Shown here: positions 1 through 13,000 of the stretch, piece after piece
Numbering within the stretch: the first letter of the stretch is position 1
How the letters are laid out: each line of letters begins with the position of its first letter
Assembly (NCBI RefSeq): GCF_015832195.1
Contig: NC_052031.1
Coordinates: forward strand, 12,711,850-12,775,849
DNA: 64,000 bases
Origin: Motacilla alba alba
Lineage: Eukaryota; Chordata; Aves; Passeriformes; Motacillidae
Reading direction: 5' to 3'
Translations under genes and position numbers: made by a program
The notes under the pieces: generated by a model
Seen by the model: the letters and a program-made list of their open reading frames with translations, nothing else
The model's database searches: none
What the model was told of the DNA's origin: nothing

Positions 1-984
1 AATTAGTCAGGCATTGGGGCTCCTTGGGCTGCCCAAGGAGCTGGAGGAGTCAGCATCCCTGGAATTGTCAAAAAAAACCCCTGGATATGGCACTTAGTAC
101 TGTAATTCCATTGATATGGTGATGTTGGATCAAAGGTTGGATTTCATGATCTTGGAGGCCTTTCCAACTTTAATGATTCTATGATGCTGTTATTCTATTT
201 TTCCATATATCTAGATACCTATTTGTGCACTGCATATCAAGAAGCCTTCTTTGTTCTTCTTGTCTGTGGAGAATTTAAACTCTTTAAGACAATGTATGTT
301 TTTTATGCTCTATTACTATATTGCCAAACACAATAAGGAACTGATTTGAGCTCTCTAGCTTTAAATTAAACTGTTCAGCTGATCCATGTTCAGCAAGTCT
401 TAATGTTTTTCTGATGCCAGGAAGTAATAGTTATATATGCTAGCAAAATTAATTTCTCATTCTCTTCTGCTGATTGGTCCTATTTGTAGACAAAAGCATC
501 CTTCTGTTACAATGCAATAGATTATGTAGCAGTTTTCTTTGGGTATAAGTATTTCATGACTCCTATACAGATCTTTGTAAAAGATTCACGTCTGCTCAGT
601 TTGCTTTATGTGCAACTTAAAAAATTGCCTTACATATATGATGTTAAATAAAAGTTTACGTTTCAAGCCTAATCATAATTATGTCAAAACGTACAAGAAT
701 TTGCCCAGTCCTATTTCAGAGAGCTTATATATATGCATTTATACACACTCTATATCATGTGTTTTTCTGTACTATGCACTCTGCTTCACTTGCCAGTTAG
801 GCAAAGAGAAGAGAAGGAATTCTTTTCCAGCTCTTTTCCAGAGAATTCCTAGATTTACTCTTGGAGAATAGGAATTGGAAAATGAGATTTGAACCAATTT
901 GAAACGTGTTGGATAGTGCAGTATTGAAGCTTTCATTATTTAGCTTCTTTGTTGGGGTGATTTTGACCAAGTAGAGACCAAAGC

Positions 985-1475
985 ACTCATCTGCTAGATG
1001 AGGGGAAGGGAGTAGCTGTAGTTTGTATTTAGGAAGGCTTTTGATACTGAACCTCACAGCATCTTTATGGACAAGTTGTCCACCTGTGGGATGAGGGGGT
1101 TCACAATGTGCTGGTTGAAGGCCTGGCTGAAGGGCAGAACTCAAGGGGCTGTAATGCATGGGGTCACACCTGCCTGGTGACTGGTCAGGTTCAGCCCTAG
1201 GGCAGTCCTGTTCAAGGTATTTATCAGTAACATGGATGCAGGAGTTGAACACACCCTTTTGCATGATACAAACTGGGAGGTGCTATTGACTGTCTTGAGG
1301 GTCAAGAGGTCTTGCAGAGGAATCTTGACAGATTGGAGCTTTGGGATGGATTCATGGAATAAAATTTAATAAATGGAAATGTTGATTCTGCGCCTAGGAT
1401 GGAGTAACACTGAGCACAGTTGTAGGTCCCTTCTACCTGAAATATTCTATTCTATTCTATTCTATTCTATTCCAA
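985..1475 (+). mobile_element. CR1 LINE fragment, internally deleted, with 3' tail
   Basis: The plus strand resembles the 3' part of the CR1 reverse-transcriptase frame: degenerate matches to a K-A-F-D-T-V-S-H segment near 1040 and to an A-D-D-T-K-L-G-G segment (tgatacaaactgggaggtgc) near 1265. It then jumps to the 3' untranslated end (aggtcccttctacctg) and a tail of ATTCT units. Frame breaks and the missing stretch show an old inactive copy. Orientation is antisense to RELN. Start approximate. Confidence 0.85.
1442..1472 (+). repeat. (ATTCT)n tail of the CR1 copy
   Basis: Pentanucleotide repeat of about six units at the 3' end of the CR1 fragment. CR1 elements end in short ATTCTATG-like repeats, so this is probably the expanded terminal repeat. 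Confidence 0.85.
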
Positions 1476-2137
1476 ATTCAAGAGTTTTATACTTCCAAGT
1501 GCCTAGATCACCTCCAGAAAAGAACAGTCAGCCAAATTACAGAAGTGCTTCCAGAAGCATTGCTCATTGCAGTGCAAAATGACAAGATGAGAAGATAAAA
1601 TTCTTTGTATGTTGAAAGACATGGACTACAGGTAATAGAAATCATGTTAACACCTATGCAGACAAATACAATTTGAATTTTCACCTACAAGGTATCTCAC
1701 AGCAATTTTGAATGGCTGAACATGATTTCTTCTCCTCCTTAAATATTTATTTAAAGGAGTTTTGCTTCATATGACATTAATACATGTTCTTTAGATCTGA
1801 AATCAGAGTCAGAGGAAACGGAAGATTTCTGCACATCTTTTGGGCAAGTCCTGTATTTCCTTGGTAATATTTTGTAGATATTAGCATTTTAGTCATGTTT
1901 CACATAGAAGATGATAGGAAATTTTATATTTTAATTAAGATTGTAAGGCCTACTTTCATTACATTTTTCATTCCCAGTGACAGGAGTTTACTGTGCCAGT
2001 CAGAAAAAGTTTCTATATAATGATGACTTCTAAGCATTATAAATCTGAATTATTATTCATCTTTTCATAAGTTGAGAAATATATATTTTTAAAAGCTGAT
2101 GCAGATGTGGATTACTTAATTTAGATCAAAATTATAC

Positions 2138-2343
2138 CTGGGTTTGCTGAAGTCAGAGAAATACATTTCTGCTAGTAGCTGCCAATTGATCCCGCCGTTA
2201 TTGCTGTACTGCAGCAGCACACCTTCTTCTCTGCTGTCGGGCTTATTGCATGAAGAAGTCTCTCCTCCAATCTGGATGTAAAACTGCACAAAATCCACCC
2301 ATGTTGTGTCCAAATCCCAGCTTACCAACTGTCTCTTTCCAGC
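2138..2343 (-). CDS. RELN: RELN window exon 17 (206 bp, repeat 3 first Asp-box)
   Basis: The acceptor is tttgtattgtag and the donor is AACCCAG followed by gtataa. It starts in phase 0 and ends in phase 2 inside an Arg codon. It encodes [60 protein letters not shown] (fourth Asp-box, near human 1157) and YFSDFSKP. The following exon, which should begin with the strand equivalent to IISVELP of exon 12, is beyond the left edge. About human residues 1111-1179. Confidence 0.97.
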
Positions 2344-5300
2344 CTACAATACAAAGAACAGAGGACAATAATAATTTTAATTATGGCACCTTCACTATGA
2401 ACAGGCATATTTACAGTCCATAACAGATGAATATTACACACAAAATTACACAACATGGAGGACATTGATTTCTGTATCAACTTGGCTTTTATTTTTTGTC
2501 TTTCAATTATTCTGCTTGGCCATCCTTTATGTCACCCTGATTTGATCCCACAAGAACTTTATTATTTGATTTCAATACACAATAAAACTTCACAACACAA
2601 TTTTCACACAAGAATTTAATCTCATTCCCCCATGGTCCCATGTGACTTCAGAGGACAAAGAGCAGGTGCTGGATATCCTAAATCAACCCAGGCTAAATTT
2701 TTAAGTATTCAGCTTTTTATTGATAATGCATGGAGCAGTAAAAAGGCCATTTCTCTAGTCTTATTTCCCTGGTCAAATCTTGCACTGTACAAGGTTACCC
2801 AATCATCTGAAATTGGCTCCCATAATACCTTGCTCAAAGTCCATCTCCTGCACAAGAACCAGGGAGTGGCATTTTCTCTTCATGCTTCAGCTGAATAAGA
2901 TTTGTTCCTACACAAAACTATATTCTTTTCCTAATAAGCGTTGTAAATCAGGAGTATCTCAACTAAAACCTGTGGATTTAGTTTCAAGTTTACCTAAGCA
3001 CAGCTGGGAGAAACAAATAGCCTTGTAAAATTGAGTGAACAGCTTTTTCAAGTATGCTTTTGAATTTAGGAGGTCAACGTGGTCACTCTGTGTGTATTCA
3101 GAAGACAGAGCATGTTCATAAAAAAAAAAAAAGCTTTAAGGTTTAAGTGCCTTTTATTGTAACTGAAATTATCCCATAACCCTCTTCCCTTTGTGCCCTG
3201 GGGCTTGAGGATGAACTTGTGGACTTCCACATCACCAAACCTACCAGATGCTGCTATGGAATATGAAGCTGCCTATGACAAGGCAGGACACAGGATGAGA
3301 GCAGGGTCCCCAGAGAGGTGACCTGCATGCCCTGCATCTGGCACAACCCTGCCCCAGCACAGCATCATGCTGCTACAGCTTTTATAGGTAGGGCAAAGCC
3401 ATTTGTGTACAGCTGGAGAGAGGATGCAGGGATCATTTCTGCATTTATTAAAGTAGCTGCAACCTGGCATCACCCCCCAAAATGGACCAAGACTATCATC
3501 CTGCCTACTCTTCTTAATTCCCTTAAAAAAATTGTGTTTCTGTCCATCTCAAGCATAAAAAGGCTAAAAAAAGGTAAACCAAGGTTAAGTTATGGCACCT
3601 GTGTTTTAAGTAATGTTTGTGTTTTTCTCTCTCACTTGTACATTTGGGATTCTTATGACAAATTTCCAAATGAACTTGAGATGAGAAAGTGACGTCACCT
3701 AGCTGGACACAAGGTTTAGGAGCTGAGATTTAAAATATCATCTGTGTTTTTTAATAAGGTGACAGATGAATTGAAATCCTGTTCCATTCACCACCTCTAT
3801 CTTCATTCTACACAGCTGAGGGTAAACCCAGCAGAGATAGATGTTTACTGCTTTCTTTCTCAGAACTTTTCTTTGCTGGTATAACAGCCTGGGTGCTGAG
3901 CTCATTTGTGGACCCTACCAAATAGGGCGCCTTGAGCTGTGAGACTGACTGCTGGAAGCTGAATTCATGGGGGTCTGAAGCTTTGTTGGCTCGTACCACT
4001 GATGACAAAACCTGTGAAGAATCCTTTGACTCTCAAAAAGCTCATACAGGATACAACCATACTGATTCAGTCTGGAATTGTTCTTGTTTTGGTTTATTTC
4101 ATTGTTTATTCCCAGCTGAGGCTGGATGGTGCCATGAGAGTGAGAAGAACTCAGCCTTGGATGCAACCCTGAGCTTCTGGGTGCAGCCCCACGTTGCTAA
4201 TGCTGGCCAAGGTGACTCTGATAATCTCTGGGTAGTTTGCTTTCACAGCTTCATTGGAGACGCTGGAATTTGAAACTGTCACCATCAAATGCAGCCAGTA
4301 ACAGGTGATAAGGATGCAAACACTCTTGCTGTCCCATGGGCTGGTGTGTTCCAGCTGGCTGGGGTCACCAATCAGCATAGTGACCTGCAGTGGGCCAAGC
4401 TCTGGCCCTAAAACTGTTCCAGGTGGGCTTTCCATATCTGTACCCTACAGCAGGAATGCCTGCCAAAGGGGTAATCACAGAACCAGGTAAACTGAGAGAG
4501 GGCAGGAGTGACACAAAGCCTCAGGGGAATTGCAGGGGCTGATTGAAAGAGCTCTGAATTGTGAACACACCTACAACTGATTAAAATGAGTTGTAAAACA
4601 AAAGCTAGAGGGTTGTCAGAACAAAGCCAACATTAATTCTGGCAGCAGTAATTGATTGTGGCAGCAAACATTAGACATTCGAATAAAAAGTGGCTGTTTG
4701 AGCAAATGAAAAGAAATGTGAATATGATCTCCCCAAAACAATACAGAACTGTTTGGCAACTATAAAAATAATTTTTTATGATCTACCAGTATGGCCCCTA
4801 GACAGTTTGAGAAAGATCTAAACAGAAATTAAATAAACCACCTTCTGTTGACAGCACACAGACTGCTACTACTCAAGAAATGAGTGATAACATAACCCTT
4901 AGAGATCAATAGAAAGAAGCCAAGAATTTCTAAATGAGTTTTTCACTCCTACTTAGCAGGAATCAGAAGAAAGATCATAGCAGGTTAATTCTAATTTAGC
5001 AAACTACTTTTGAGAAACTTGGCATAAGGAACCAAGCCAGAAGGAAAAACATCTAACAGGGAAGACAATTATGTATAAAAATCCAATTATCACAATTAGC
5101 TAGTTATACTGATTGGTCTATTACGAATTTTTCAGTGCAGAGCTCAATTTCCAGGGGAGCTGGATGTGAGACTATGTAGGAGTGCTGAAAATTATTTCAT
5201 GGGTTAGATTTTTGTAATGAGGTAAACAACACACAATTGCACAGCGTTGCATATTGGGTTATTCTTCTGGGACTAATCTGGCTCTCATGACAGCAGTGGC

Positions 5301-6033
5301 AGTTTGATCAAACCTTTAAAGGAGAAGCACATAGCTGCATTTGTACTCTTCCTTTCAATTAAGAGCAAAACAAACGTTAGTAATATACCTGAGGAGTAAC
5401 AATACAAAAATAAATCTGTGATTACAATGCATAATCTTACATTTGGTCATAAAGATCTCTTTTTATTTTAGCTATAATTGCTACTAATTAGCAGAATTTC
5501 CTATATCTCTTTCCTGTTCTATTATGTTTTTTCTGCAAAGTATCCAAGTTATACAAAAGAATATTCTCCTTCAGGTTAACCATTTTCTGAAAGCCTGAAT
5601 TTTATTTTTTTTCAATAGTTTTGTTCCTGTGACCTCAAATTAAACTGCTTGAGCCCCTGAAAGCCAACCTTTCCCCCTCTCTTACCCAGGACAGTACAGA
5701 AGAAACAAATGGGAGCTGCTGGATGCTGCGAACTGAATCTTAAAAAAGAAAATGTACAAGTAAGACATTGGGAATATACAGACTTCCCAGCACACTGGCA
5801 ATTTACTACCTTTCATAACAGCTGCTATTTCTTGACACAAAGTCCATGTGTCTTTCCCTATCTCTTTAGATTGCTTTGTTCTTTACCTGCAGAGCACAGC
5901 TGGGCTGTTTAACACACTTCTGGTATCGCGTGCAGCTTTCTGCCATCTCCCTTTTTTGTGCCACACAGCCACATTATGCTCCACGGAAACCTGCAGTATG
6001 TGCCTTTGTCAGTGTCCCAGCCCTCTGTAGTAC
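2344..6033 (-). other. RELN intron between exons 16 and 17
   Basis: About 3.7 kb. It has a poly-A run at about 3120-3133; nothing else recognised. Open frames near 3930-4430 lack splice borders and similarity. Confidence 0.75.
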
Positions 6034-6220
6034 CTTGTTGAAGTAGAGCGAGGAGCCAGATGAGATGACCCCACAGCCCTCCTCGGGCTTGACGATCTCT
6101 CCCCCAATAATTTCCTGCCACTCGGTCTTCAGGGTATCTGGGTTCTCAAAATCAGACATGATGGTTGAAGAAAGGGGATTTTCAGGCTGACATTCAGTAC
6201 CCCGAAACCCTGAATCACAC
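6034..6220 (-). CDS. RELN: RELN window exon 16 (187 bp, end of EGF-like 2 and start of repeat 3)
   Basis: The acceptor is acttccatccag and the donor is AACAAG followed by gtacta. The first base completes an Arg codon, and the exon ends in phase 0. It encodes [16 protein letters not shown] (the last two EGF cysteines), [18 protein letters not shown], and the subrepeat opening [20 protein letters not shown] with SSLYFNK. About human residues 1048-1110. Confidence 0.97.
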
Positions 6221-6890
6221 CTGGATGGAAGTGTAAACAAAACAAGTTTTAAGGACTTTATTTGATACTGGCAATTAGTTCAGGTAGTGCACTGACCTTA
6301 TAAAATTTGATGTGGACAACCATAATTGAAAAAAAAAATCTGGAATTGTGGTTTTGTATTGTGGAAACAAACCAGAATAACTGGAACATGGGAAAACCCT
6401 GTATCTTTTTTCAAAAAAAAAAAACAAAACCAAAAAAAACCCCCACACCCTGTGGTCTCCAGAAAGTTTGAAGCTGGCAGGGAGTAGCAGTCTGTGTCCT
6501 TGGTGTAGCCCCCCTTCTGACAGTGGCTGCCAAGCAGAGCTGAGCTGGTCCCTGGCATCCTTCTGACTCAGCAAAGCAGCTGAGCCCTGAGCCAGGGCTC
6601 TTGTGCAAAGGGCTGGAGTGGCCACCAGGACACCTGCAGCAGGGCAGCCCTGTGCCACTGAAAGCTCTTCCAGTGCTTGGATCTGCCAAGGGTATGGCTT
6701 CTTGGACAGACTGGTGTGGAGCGACTGGCTGCTAATGCTGCTTGAATGGTCAGCCCTGCACGGAGCTTTTGATTTTTAATTTTTAACACTAAAATAAGAA
6801 CAACAGCCAAGAAAAGGAAAGTATGGAAGATAGTATGGTGCCTGAAGTACCAGGAGAGCATTGTTAAGAGGGTCTGACAATGCTTCATAC
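6221..6890 (-). other. RELN intron between exons 15 and 16 (inside EGF-like 2)
   Basis: A 670-bp phase-2 intron that cuts EGF-like domain 2 at the position equivalent to the intron in EGF-like domain 1. It contains an A/C-rich low-complexity stretch at 6412-6447. Confidence 0.8.
6412..6447. repeat. A/C-rich low-complexity tract
   Basis: Runs of A separated by single C, ending in CCCCC; similar in composition to the complement of the tract at 27061-27148. No element identified. Confidence 0.8.
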
Positions 6891-7028
6891 CTGCAAATAC
6901 CGTGGTCACACCAGCCATGCCCGCTGCACATGTTGGGACACTGCTGGCCAATGTAGATGTTGTCCAGGGCCCACTCATCCTGGGCTGTGTAGTAGCACTG
7001 ACTCCAGCGGAAACGTGTGGCACTGGAC
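6891..7028 (-). CDS. RELN: RELN window exon 15 (138 bp, end of repeat 2 and first half of EGF-like 2)
   Basis: The acceptor is ttattgattttaag and the donor is TTTGCAG followed by gtatga. It is a symmetric phase 2-2 exon. It encodes [20 protein letters not shown] and [20 protein letters not shown], then DHGIC: the R-F-R-W-x-Q and W-A-L-D-N motifs, then the first four cysteines of EGF-like domain 2 (about human residue 1030). The EGF is cut by the intron at the same place as EGF-like domain 1. A Trp sits where I recall Ser in human. Confidence 0.97.
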
Positions 7029-10000
7029 CTTAAAATCAATAACAATGCATCAATTTTCCATTCTTTACAGAATGGCAGGAAAAGAGGTAAAATGTAACCA
7101 AAAAAAAAAAAAATTAGAATCCAAATCATAGCCTAGGCTGCAAAGGCTGGCACAATCAAAGACAGATTATTAAAAATTAACTTTCTAGATGATGCCACTC
7201 ACTGCACAGAGCCATATAATGAACTTTCCAGTGACTGATGACATTTCTGAGGAAGAGCACGTTGCAGGGATTTTGAGAATTATTTTAAGGTAAGGCTAGC
7301 TATGAATATTACTGGATTTTTATTAAGTTATGGTTGCAAAACTGGAAAGGTGTATCTAGGGCATGACTTTGTTTTTTATATTTTTGGTCACAGTTAACAG
7401 GTCATAAACTATCTAAAGAGGTTTCTCCTGATATTTATTATTTAAACAATTACTAAAATCCTTGAGTGTAAGTGAATACCAACTATTTCCATTCAACAAT
7501 AGTTGACTTTTTTTCTTGGATATATTTTTTTTTGTCAGGATGGTTCTAAACTAGATTTTGTTCACATATCACTGGTGACATTGAGAGCACAAGTTTTTGA
7601 CAAAGATCCTGTTTCATTGCACCTATTTTTTTCTACACAGCAAATAGCTTGCTCTTGGCCAACAACCCAAAATCTGTAACACCCAAGGCTTGTGGTGAGG
7701 AATCATGAAATAAAATTTCTTGTCTAACTAAGCTCTGGATATTTGTAATATTCTTCAAGCACAAAACCTTGCTTTACCTTCTCCTTTCTAAATAGTTTTC
7801 TCTTCAACATCTTGTTTTTCTCTACAACAGTGAAGTCAGCTAATATTATCCATTAAAAAAACAGTGTTGGCCCTTTAGGAGATTGTCCAATGCAACGTTG
7901 ACATTTTCCATGGGAGTGACACCTGCTAGCCAAACCCAGCCTGACACCCACCACGCTCAAAAACCAAGGCTGGAGAAGAAAGTGAATCATGAGAAAAGCA
8001 ATCTTTGTCATCATCAAGCCTTTTCAAGCTGCCCTGCCAAACTGTGCACATCCAACAGGTCACAGACAGTGGCTGGTGGCCACTCCCAGGTAGGGGATAC
8101 AGAGACTCTCCATTCCATGCTTGTGTCAGAATGAGATTAAGAAAAATACCTTGCATGTGAAGTGAAACAAAGATGGGGAATTGTTCATCATGATGGAGCA
8201 AAAGGGGCTGTGCTGGCTGCATAACAGGTCTGGATAAAAAGGGGTGGTGGTGGCAATGTGGGCACTGAGGCTGGATTGCATTGTTGTGGAGGGGTAGAAC
8301 AGAGAAAACAAGGCTGACTGAAAAGAACTAAAAATCCAATTTTAAAATGGGATAGGCCTGTGTCTGGCCAAGGGCTGGCTGGGGGTGCTGAGGATGAGAA
8401 GCAGGCAGCTCCTGTTAGAAGCTTCTTCTCTAGCTTGTTTCTGAGCCATATGGCTACTTTATGATGGCACAGGATATAATGCTGCTACTCTGCTTGGAGA
8501 TACAAAGCCCTTTCCCCACCCCCAATAATTTATGTAGAATAAGACTTATTAAAATGAATATTGTAAAGGTGGCTGAGCCACCTGCTCACACGTATGGAAG
8601 TGAAGAAATGAACAGAGCAGGCCTGTGCAGCTGAAGAGGACAGAGGGGCAGAGCAATTAGCCACTCTGGCACATATGAGAAGTTTGATACGTGCGTGGAT
8701 AAATTTTTGAAATACCAGTCATGATTTTCTTTAAAAATCAAGTGAAGCTGCCCAAGGGCTTGATTTTTAATTGAAATGACCCTTGTTGCCTGTTTTAAGT
8801 GTCTGTTTGATATTGCAAATACTGTAAGCATTTTTACAGCACTCAGAGTTAATCTGCAGGGGCAAATCTGCTGATTAAATACTCCCTCAGGATATAATGT
8901 ATTGATGGGTTACATTACAAGAGCTATGAATTATCCATTAAAAGTGTGCAATCCCAGTAATCAGCACACAAAGGACTTCCTAAGCTTGTGAAGGCACAAT
9001 GGGCAGTCAATATTGACTGCAATTATTTACTGTTTATTTTTGGAGCCCTCTGAAGTCGGCACATCACTTTGGTGCTGAGGTTCATGTTCGCATCAATGGC
9101 ACCACAGAGAGCCCTGACTGAGGCTGCAGGCTCTGCAAAGAGCTGTAATGACTGGTGTTAACTCTAATGTGTGCTGAGAAAAATGACAATACTGAAACCA
9201 AAGAATGGTGTTAGAGCAGGCAAACACATCCCCTGTGAACTCCCAGCACAGTAAAATTGTGTCATGTTATTTTCCCAGGTAGCAGGAGGGAGAGGACTGT
9301 GTTTGGGCATCCCTGTTTTTCATCAGGGATGGTGTATGGGTGGAGTTGGGGCGTGAGACTCTGCAGCCCCAGGGTATTTACACCAAACCAGGGGAGATTG
9401 ACAGTGATGCAGAGGCAATTTCACCATGCCATGGAAGTCTCGTGGTGCCCAACAAGTGGTGGTGCCCCCTAAAAAGAGATTGATGTGGCATTGATGGCAT
9501 TGCCTTGGCTGCTCACTGGCTGCTGCCAGGTGCACATGGCTCTGAAGGGTGACTGTGCAGGTGCATCAGGGCTGGTTCTGGGCACAAGGCTCACTCCTGA
9601 CCTGCACAAACAGTGGGGAGTGTGCAGTGGCAGAGGACACCTGTGTGCCCAGGGGAGCACAGCACCTGGAACCCAACTGAGAAGATCCCTGTGCAGCTCT
9701 GCCTTGGGGCTGTTCCCAGGGCCGGGTGTGCACAGAGCTGCACCAGAGCTGACAGCCCTTTGCTGGGGATCATGTTGGCTTCACCTGACCAAAATGGTTC
9801 CCTGGAGAGTCTCACTGTCCCATTCCTGCTGCCATCCTGCCAGGTGCAGAGCTCCATCTGCCTCCTTGGGTTCCAGATGTTGGCTGCACATCAAGCTGAG
9901 GGTGCACTGAGCTCCACTCGTTACTTAGAAGTTTCCCCAGACAAATGAAGTGATTGTTTCTCTCATTTGAAGGGAGGGGAAGAAGCGAGGAGGCTCATTA

Positions 10001-13000
10001 CCACCTGGAGATGAACATGTTGACCAAATGGAGGCATGTGTAGCAGCTGGAGGCTGGGGACAGTCCCCAGGGAGCCACTTGCCGGCAGGGAGGAGTTATT
10101 TTTATCTGCAGACAGACAGCTTTCCCCTGGGGACAGCTTTGCCACCATGGGAATCCCATTGCCCCAAGCTGCAAGGGACAAGGGGCTGCCCTCACCTTCC
10201 CACCCAGCCTGCTGCCAGGGGTCCCGTGGCAGCAATGCCACTGTCACAGGGCTGTGGGCAGGGAAAACTCTGTGGATTCAGATTCCTCCCTGGGTGAGGG
10301 ATAATGCATGTTAGGCTGAAGTGACAACTGCAAAAGCAATGCTGCTGAAAAACCAGTCCTGCTCGCTGCTTTTGAAAGCTTTCCAAGGCTGCTCTGCATC
10401 TCAAGGTAACAACAGCTTAAGAGGATTGTGCTGTTAAAAATGGTAATCAACCATTTTAAAAAGCCATGTTAATTAAGAAAAGAGAATAAGGAGATGAGTG
10501 TCAGCTGCATTCTCAGTGATAAAACACTGGTTTTCTGGACAGTCACCATTTGGACATCTATTGAAATGGGAAGTGCAGCACTGAGGAGCTATGAAAGCAT
10601 TTCTTACAAGCAAAATAAACTTCCCTAGCTCCTCATAGTTTCTCCATCTTTTTAATGCTACTGGAAAGCAATCTGGCTCTCTAATGACATTATATCCAAC
10701 TCAGGCTGATGTCAAATAAAAGTCATTTTTGTTGTGTGACATTTTACATAAGCACAAGGAAATCATATCCCAGAGGTATTGCGAGTGAAATGATGTTCTG
10801 TTATAAAATTTTTCTGATATGTGAGTTAAAATAAAATCATTGCCTTCCCTCCTGATATTAAAAGCTTTAATGATTTAATGCAAATTTGTGGCTGGTAAAA
10901 TTATATTTGCTACCTTCTGAGTTACCATAATTACATTTACCCAATTATCCTGAAGGTCTCATTCAGTCATTAGGTGTTGATTTGTTTATGAAGTCAGCAA
11001 CTGACAGCTGCTTGTATCTCATTAAAGCCTGTTCATATGTAAATGCCTTGCATAAAACTGAAATTAATTTTCATCAGTGTTAGAAATGTTCAGTTCAAGT
11101 ACAATACAATTTCAGCGAGCAGGTGCTTACATTTCATTTCTTCAATACAAGTCTCATTCTTGCAGCAGGTTTCCTACCATCCCAAATCTCACATGACATG
11201 GGGACCTTGTAAACTCATGCTTGCTAGATGCAGAACATCTACAGATCTGCAGAAATACCAGCACACCCAGAAAGTTTTACAAGAGAAATAGGTGCTGTTA
11301 GGAACAATTTTCCAGCTGCATGAGCACAGTGCCAGAGCCTGACACTTCCCACACGCCCACGGTGCAAACCCTCAGCTGGGAGCTGTGCATCCAGGGATAA
11401 AAGCTCCAGCAATCACAGCAGGGCTGTGCAGGAGTGTGAGGGCATGCTGAGGCCAGCAAGGGCCAGAACAAGGCTAATGTGACACTCCTGAGACCTCTCT
11501 TAGGTGCTTGGTTTCCCTGTGCAGCAGGCACAGGGCAGGCTGGCTGTGTGGCAGCCTTTGCCTTGTGCAGCTGGAACAGAAGGAAGGTGCAGAGATCTCT
11601 CCCCCTTCCCCCGGCTTTGGGAAGGCAGAGCCAGCTGTTCTGCCTCTGCACTGCTCTGCCTGGCCATCACTAAGGTTCTGCCTCTGTGTGGTGGGTGCAG
11701 TGGGTGCAGGTGGGGAAGGGATAGGAGGAGGAGGAGGAGGCTCAAAGAGGAGCCCTACAGAGCATATTCCCTGCCGGCCACCTGGAACAAGGCTCTCTGA
11801 GTGCCTGGGCTGGCAGTGGAGAGCTGCACATCAAATTGTCACCAGTAATGCACAGGTTTTGGAAAGGCAGAAACTTACTCTCTGCTCACAAGCCTGCTCT
11901 AAAAACCTGTAAAAAACCTCCCAATCTCAACCCAAAGGAACTGTTGAGCCCTTAACCTGCTCTTTGCTACTGGAAAGAAATGTTAGAAAGAGGGGAAGGT
12001 GGTGAGAGAGATGAGTGTGCTGTGCTGGATTGCATTTGATGGGGACCAGGCAGCCACCCTTCCTCTTCACCCTGATAACACCACGGCACAACACAACTCG
12101 GAAAACGGCTTCTATGAAGAGCAAAGAAATTTTCAGTGGTAATTTGTACCTTAATTACAAACAAAACTCTGCTAACAGAAGGGAATCCCTTCAGATACAA
12201 GAGTATCTGAGTGACAGAGACAGAGTGTGAAATATTTATGATTTGTGCACAGCATAGAACAGGAACCCGGCTATTACTTCATCATAATTTCTCCACACAG
12301 TCTCCTAAATTAAAATGGAGTTCTATGCTTCTGTCACCTCATATGCTGAGAAAAATTAGTAGATCCTAAAGAAAAAGAGGGCCACAACATTGGTATCATC
12401 ATCAAATACACAGTGTATAATAACTCTGAGCACATTATATATGTTATAAATTAGGAATAACAGCCTACTTTGGAGCATAACCCAAAAAATTGTAGATGCT
12501 TTTTAAACTCCTAAGTGCCTATGTGAGCCACAGATTTTGTGTACGGTGGCACAAAATGACATGTAAGATTTAGTACATCATAATCTAACTACAAAGCAGT
12601 TATTTGTAGACTTGCTTGCACCATTTGGTATTATCTGATATGATATGTTCTAAGGATTCAATATTTGCCTTTGATGTTTTGCCTAGAAATAGGAAATTCT
12701 GACTATTGGCCGTACAGCAAAAAGGGCCAGAGTGTTGAAAGAAGGTATCATTGTGGTGTGATTGATGGAAACAGGCTGTGCTGAGGCCATGCAGAGTGCA
12801 AAAAAAAAATAATGATGAAGCATGGGGAAATACAATGATGACTTAATCTGAGCAAGCTCTCATTGCAATTGCTATGATGGATTCAGGTCAAACATAATCA
12901 AAATGTAACTCTAATTGCAATAATTAAATTCTCAAATGAGGGATGCCCTGAAGATTATTGGGATTTATGACAATTTTTTTATTTGTGTGGTATAATAAAG

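Larger units (their letters stand above)
1..2137 (-). other. RELN intron downstream of exon 17 (partial)
   Basis: At least 2.1 kb. It contains a truncated CR1 element at 985-1475, antisense to RELN. I searched for the next repeat-3 exon (expected R-F-R-W-W-Q-P motif) and did not find it, so it lies to the left. Confidence 0.8.

Noticed and set aside
797..1264. 155-codon minus-strand frame
   Set aside because: It runs antisense through the CR1 fragment and is an artefact.
9485..9948. Overlapping plus-strand frames of 111-141 codons
   Set aside because: They arise in a GC-richer intron pocket; several frames are open at once and none has splice borders or recognisable domains.
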